Under the pieces are notes generated by a model that saw only the letters and a list, made by a program, of their open reading frames with translations, was not told where the DNA came from and searched no databases. Made by a program: the position numbers and the translations under genes. Positions 62,909-64,000 of a stretch of 64,000 nt of DNA are shown here, piece after piece. Each line of letters starts with the position of its first letter. Position 1 is the stretch's first letter. The stretch lies in NCBI RefSeq assembly GCF_021227995.1, contig NZ_CP089301.1:2356001-2420000 (forward strand), in the 5' to 3' direction. The stretch is from Novosphingobium kaempferiae. Lineage in GTDB: Bacteria > Pseudomonadota > Alphaproteobacteria > Sphingomonadales > Sphingomonadaceae.

Positions 62909-62950
62909 GCGGCACCGGAACCGCGCCTCGGACGCGCTTGCCGGTGCCGC
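62909..62950 (+). terminator. Hairpin downstream of the MFS gene
   Basis: GCGGCACCGG and CCGGTGCCGC form a 10-bp perfect stem around a 22-nt GC-rich loop. No U-tract. Confidence 0.5.
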
Positions 62951-63080
62951 AGGCAGCGATCGCAAAGGGCAAGGGCGATCGCGAGGATCTCACCTGAATT
63001 TCAGGGAGGCATGACGACGAAATGTAGTATCCCAAGCGGCGGCACCTGCGGCACCTGCGGCAGATGGGGCCTTAAGGTGG

Positions 63081-63108
63081 CCGGAGAGCCGTCGGCCGGG
63101 CTCTCCGG
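63081..63108. terminator. Hairpin downstream of the alcohol dehydrogenase gene
   Basis: CCGGAGAGCC and GGCTCTCCGG, 10-bp perfect stem with an 8-nt loop, 38 bp past the stop of the minus-strand dehydrogenase. It could serve both converging genes. Confidence 0.55.
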
Positions 63109-63145
63109 GTGGATCGTTGCGCCGGCCGACGGGCGCGCGGTGAAC

Positions 63146-64000
63146 CTAGTATTCCACCACGGCGCGGCCGATCACTTCGCCGGCGCGCAGCAGTTCGATG
63201 TATTCGTTGATCTGATCGAACTGGATGGTCTTGATCGTGTGCTTGATCTTGTCCTGCGCGGCGAGCGCCATGACTTCGCTGAGGTCGGTGTTGTTGCCCC
63301 AGAACGATCCGTGGAACGTCTGCTCGCCCGAGACGCGCGGGAACAGCGGCACGTCGATGCGGTCGCCCATGAAGCCGACATCGGCATAGTGGCCGCTGGT
63401 GGCGAGCAGCGAGAAGCCCATCTGCATCATTTCGGTGGCGCCCACCGTGTCGATGATCGCGTCGAGCTTGCCCTGTCCGGTCGCCTGTTGCAGCTCCTTG
63501 CCGACATCGGCGGCGGACTTGCCCTTGATCGCGATGATGTGGTCCGCGCCGTATTCCTTGGCGATGGCGAGCTTGTCGAGGTTGCGCGCGAAGGCGACGA
63601 CCTTGCCGCCGCCGCTCATCAGCTTGGCGTACTGCACCGCATAGGCGCCAAGGCCGCCGACGCCGAACACGCCGATCACCCGGTCAGGCCCGAAGCCGCC
63701 CGCATCGCGAATCTTCTTGATCGCGCGATAGGGCGTAAGGCCCGCATCGGTCAGCGGGGCGAGCTGGGTGAGGGTTAGGTTCTTGGGCACCTTGATGATG
63801 TAGCGGGCGGGCACCGGGATATACTCCGCGAAGCCGCCGTAAGTGCCGAAGCCCGGCCAGCGCACGTTGGGGCAGATCTGGTGGTTGCCCGCCTGGCAGT
63901 GGCGGCACACGCCGTCGCCCCAACCGGGCGATACGGCGACGTGGTCGCCTTCGGCAAGGCCCGCTATCGCGGGTATGAGATTGCCCATCTTCTCGATGGT
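63146..64000 (-). CDS. Zinc-dependent alcohol dehydrogenase, C-terminal part (start beyond window)
   Basis: 284 residues are visible; the frame is open through position 64000, so the N-terminal ~60 residues with the catalytic Cys/His-Glu are missing. A structural-zinc-like loop GWGDGVCRHCQAGNHQIC has three Cys, and the first of the usual four is replaced by Asp. The Rossmann motif is VFGVGGLGAYAVQYAKLM. LTDAGLTPYRAIKKI and the C-terminal RAGEVIGRAVVEY are typical of NAD(P)-dependent medium-chain alcohol dehydrogenases. The substrate is unknown. Confidence 0.9.
   Translation of the reverse strand, partial: TIEKMGNLIPAIAGLAEGDHVAVSPGWGDGVCRHCQAGNHQICPNVRWPGFGTYGGFAEYIPVPARYIIKVPKNLTLTQLAPLTDAGLTPYRAIKKIRDAGGFGPDRVIGVFGVGGLGAYAVQYAKLMSGGGKVVAFARNLDKLAIAKEYGADHIIAIKGKSAADVGKELQQATGQGKLDAIIDTVGATEMMQMGFSLLATSGHYADVGFMGDRIDVPLFPRVSGEQTFHGSFWGNNTDLSEVMALAAQDKIKHTIKTIQFDQINEYIELLRAGEVIGRAVVEY

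Larger units (their letters stand above)
62828..63145. other. Intergenic stretch between convergent MFS and alcohol dehydrogenase genes
   Basis: 318 bp without a supportable gene. It holds two terminator-like hairpins (62909-62950 and 63081-63108), a CGATCGC...GCGATCG pair between them, and a short GGCACCTGCGGCACCTGCGGCA tandem. Confidence 0.55.

Overview
The window reads as a high-GC alphaproteobacterial replicon, most likely from the Sphingomonadales (Sphingomonas/Novosphingobium/Sphingobium group). This is inferred from the overall gene style, the TonB receptor and NodT-type efflux proteins, the adhC-VOC-fghA formaldehyde operon, and a RepA (RPA family)/ParA/ParB replication module of the kind carried by sphingomonad megaplasmids and chromids. 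The replication and partition locus at 16.9-21.5 kb is in the middle of otherwise chromosome-like genes, so a chromid or secondary chromosome is the best guess. I saw no tRNA, rRNA, CRISPR array or recognisable insertion sequence.

Layout. 0-3.7 kb (minus strand): envelope charge operon DUF2147-mprF-acvB (acvB cut by the window edge) and a small membrane protein. 3.8-5.9 kb: OmpR/EnvZ-type two-component pair. 5.8-8.8 kb: AceE/MdeB-like 2-oxoacid dehydrogenase E1 divergent from an Lrp/AsnC regulator. 8.8-12.2 kb: class A PBP and MscS channel. 12.4-15.8 kb: SDR plus HisD/HpsN-like dehydrogenase divergent from a LacI regulator, probably an uncharacterised catabolic module. 15.9-21.5 kb: DUF1612-like protein, parB, two parS-like palindromes, parA, an iteron-bearing origin and repA. 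21.5-28.6 kb: LysR regulator divergent from an RND-MFP-OMF tripartite pump. 29.2-31.6 kb: TonB-dependent receptor. 31.7-35.2 kb: nucleotidyltransferase-fold protein, then adhC-VOC-fghA. 35.2-35.4 kb: dispersed palindromic repeats.

35.8-58.5 kb is a cell-surface region: a TpsB transporter without a visible partner, a 2OG-Fe(II) oxygenase, the prepilin peptidase CpaA, a passenger-less autotransporter barrel, an orphan ParB paralogue, a lipoprotein with 22 perfect collagen-like hexapeptides, a terminator-bracketed 70-residue protein, a receiver and two histidine kinases (one degenerate), and then a compact Tad/Flp pilus operon (cpaB, cpaC, cpaE, cpaF, tadB, tadC, tadD, tadG, flp, tadE). The operon ends with a CpaA-like protein that has lost both catalytic aspartates, and a response regulator with a winged-helix-like output. 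58.6-64 kb: a winged-helix/STAND ATPase regulator beside an MFS exporter, and a truncated zinc alcohol dehydrogenase.

The most unusual signals are: (1) an exact 20-bp copy of the origin repeat inside the C-terminal coding region of the PBP gene, about 11 kb from the origin, matching a copy inside repA; (2) the orphan ParB paralogue among surface-structure genes, reminiscent of VirB-type regulators; (3) the apparently inactive prepilin peptidase paralogue in the pilus operon; (4) the collagen-like lipoprotein; and (5) a sensor kinase that keeps its phosphoacceptor histidine but lacks a recognisable ATP-binding site.
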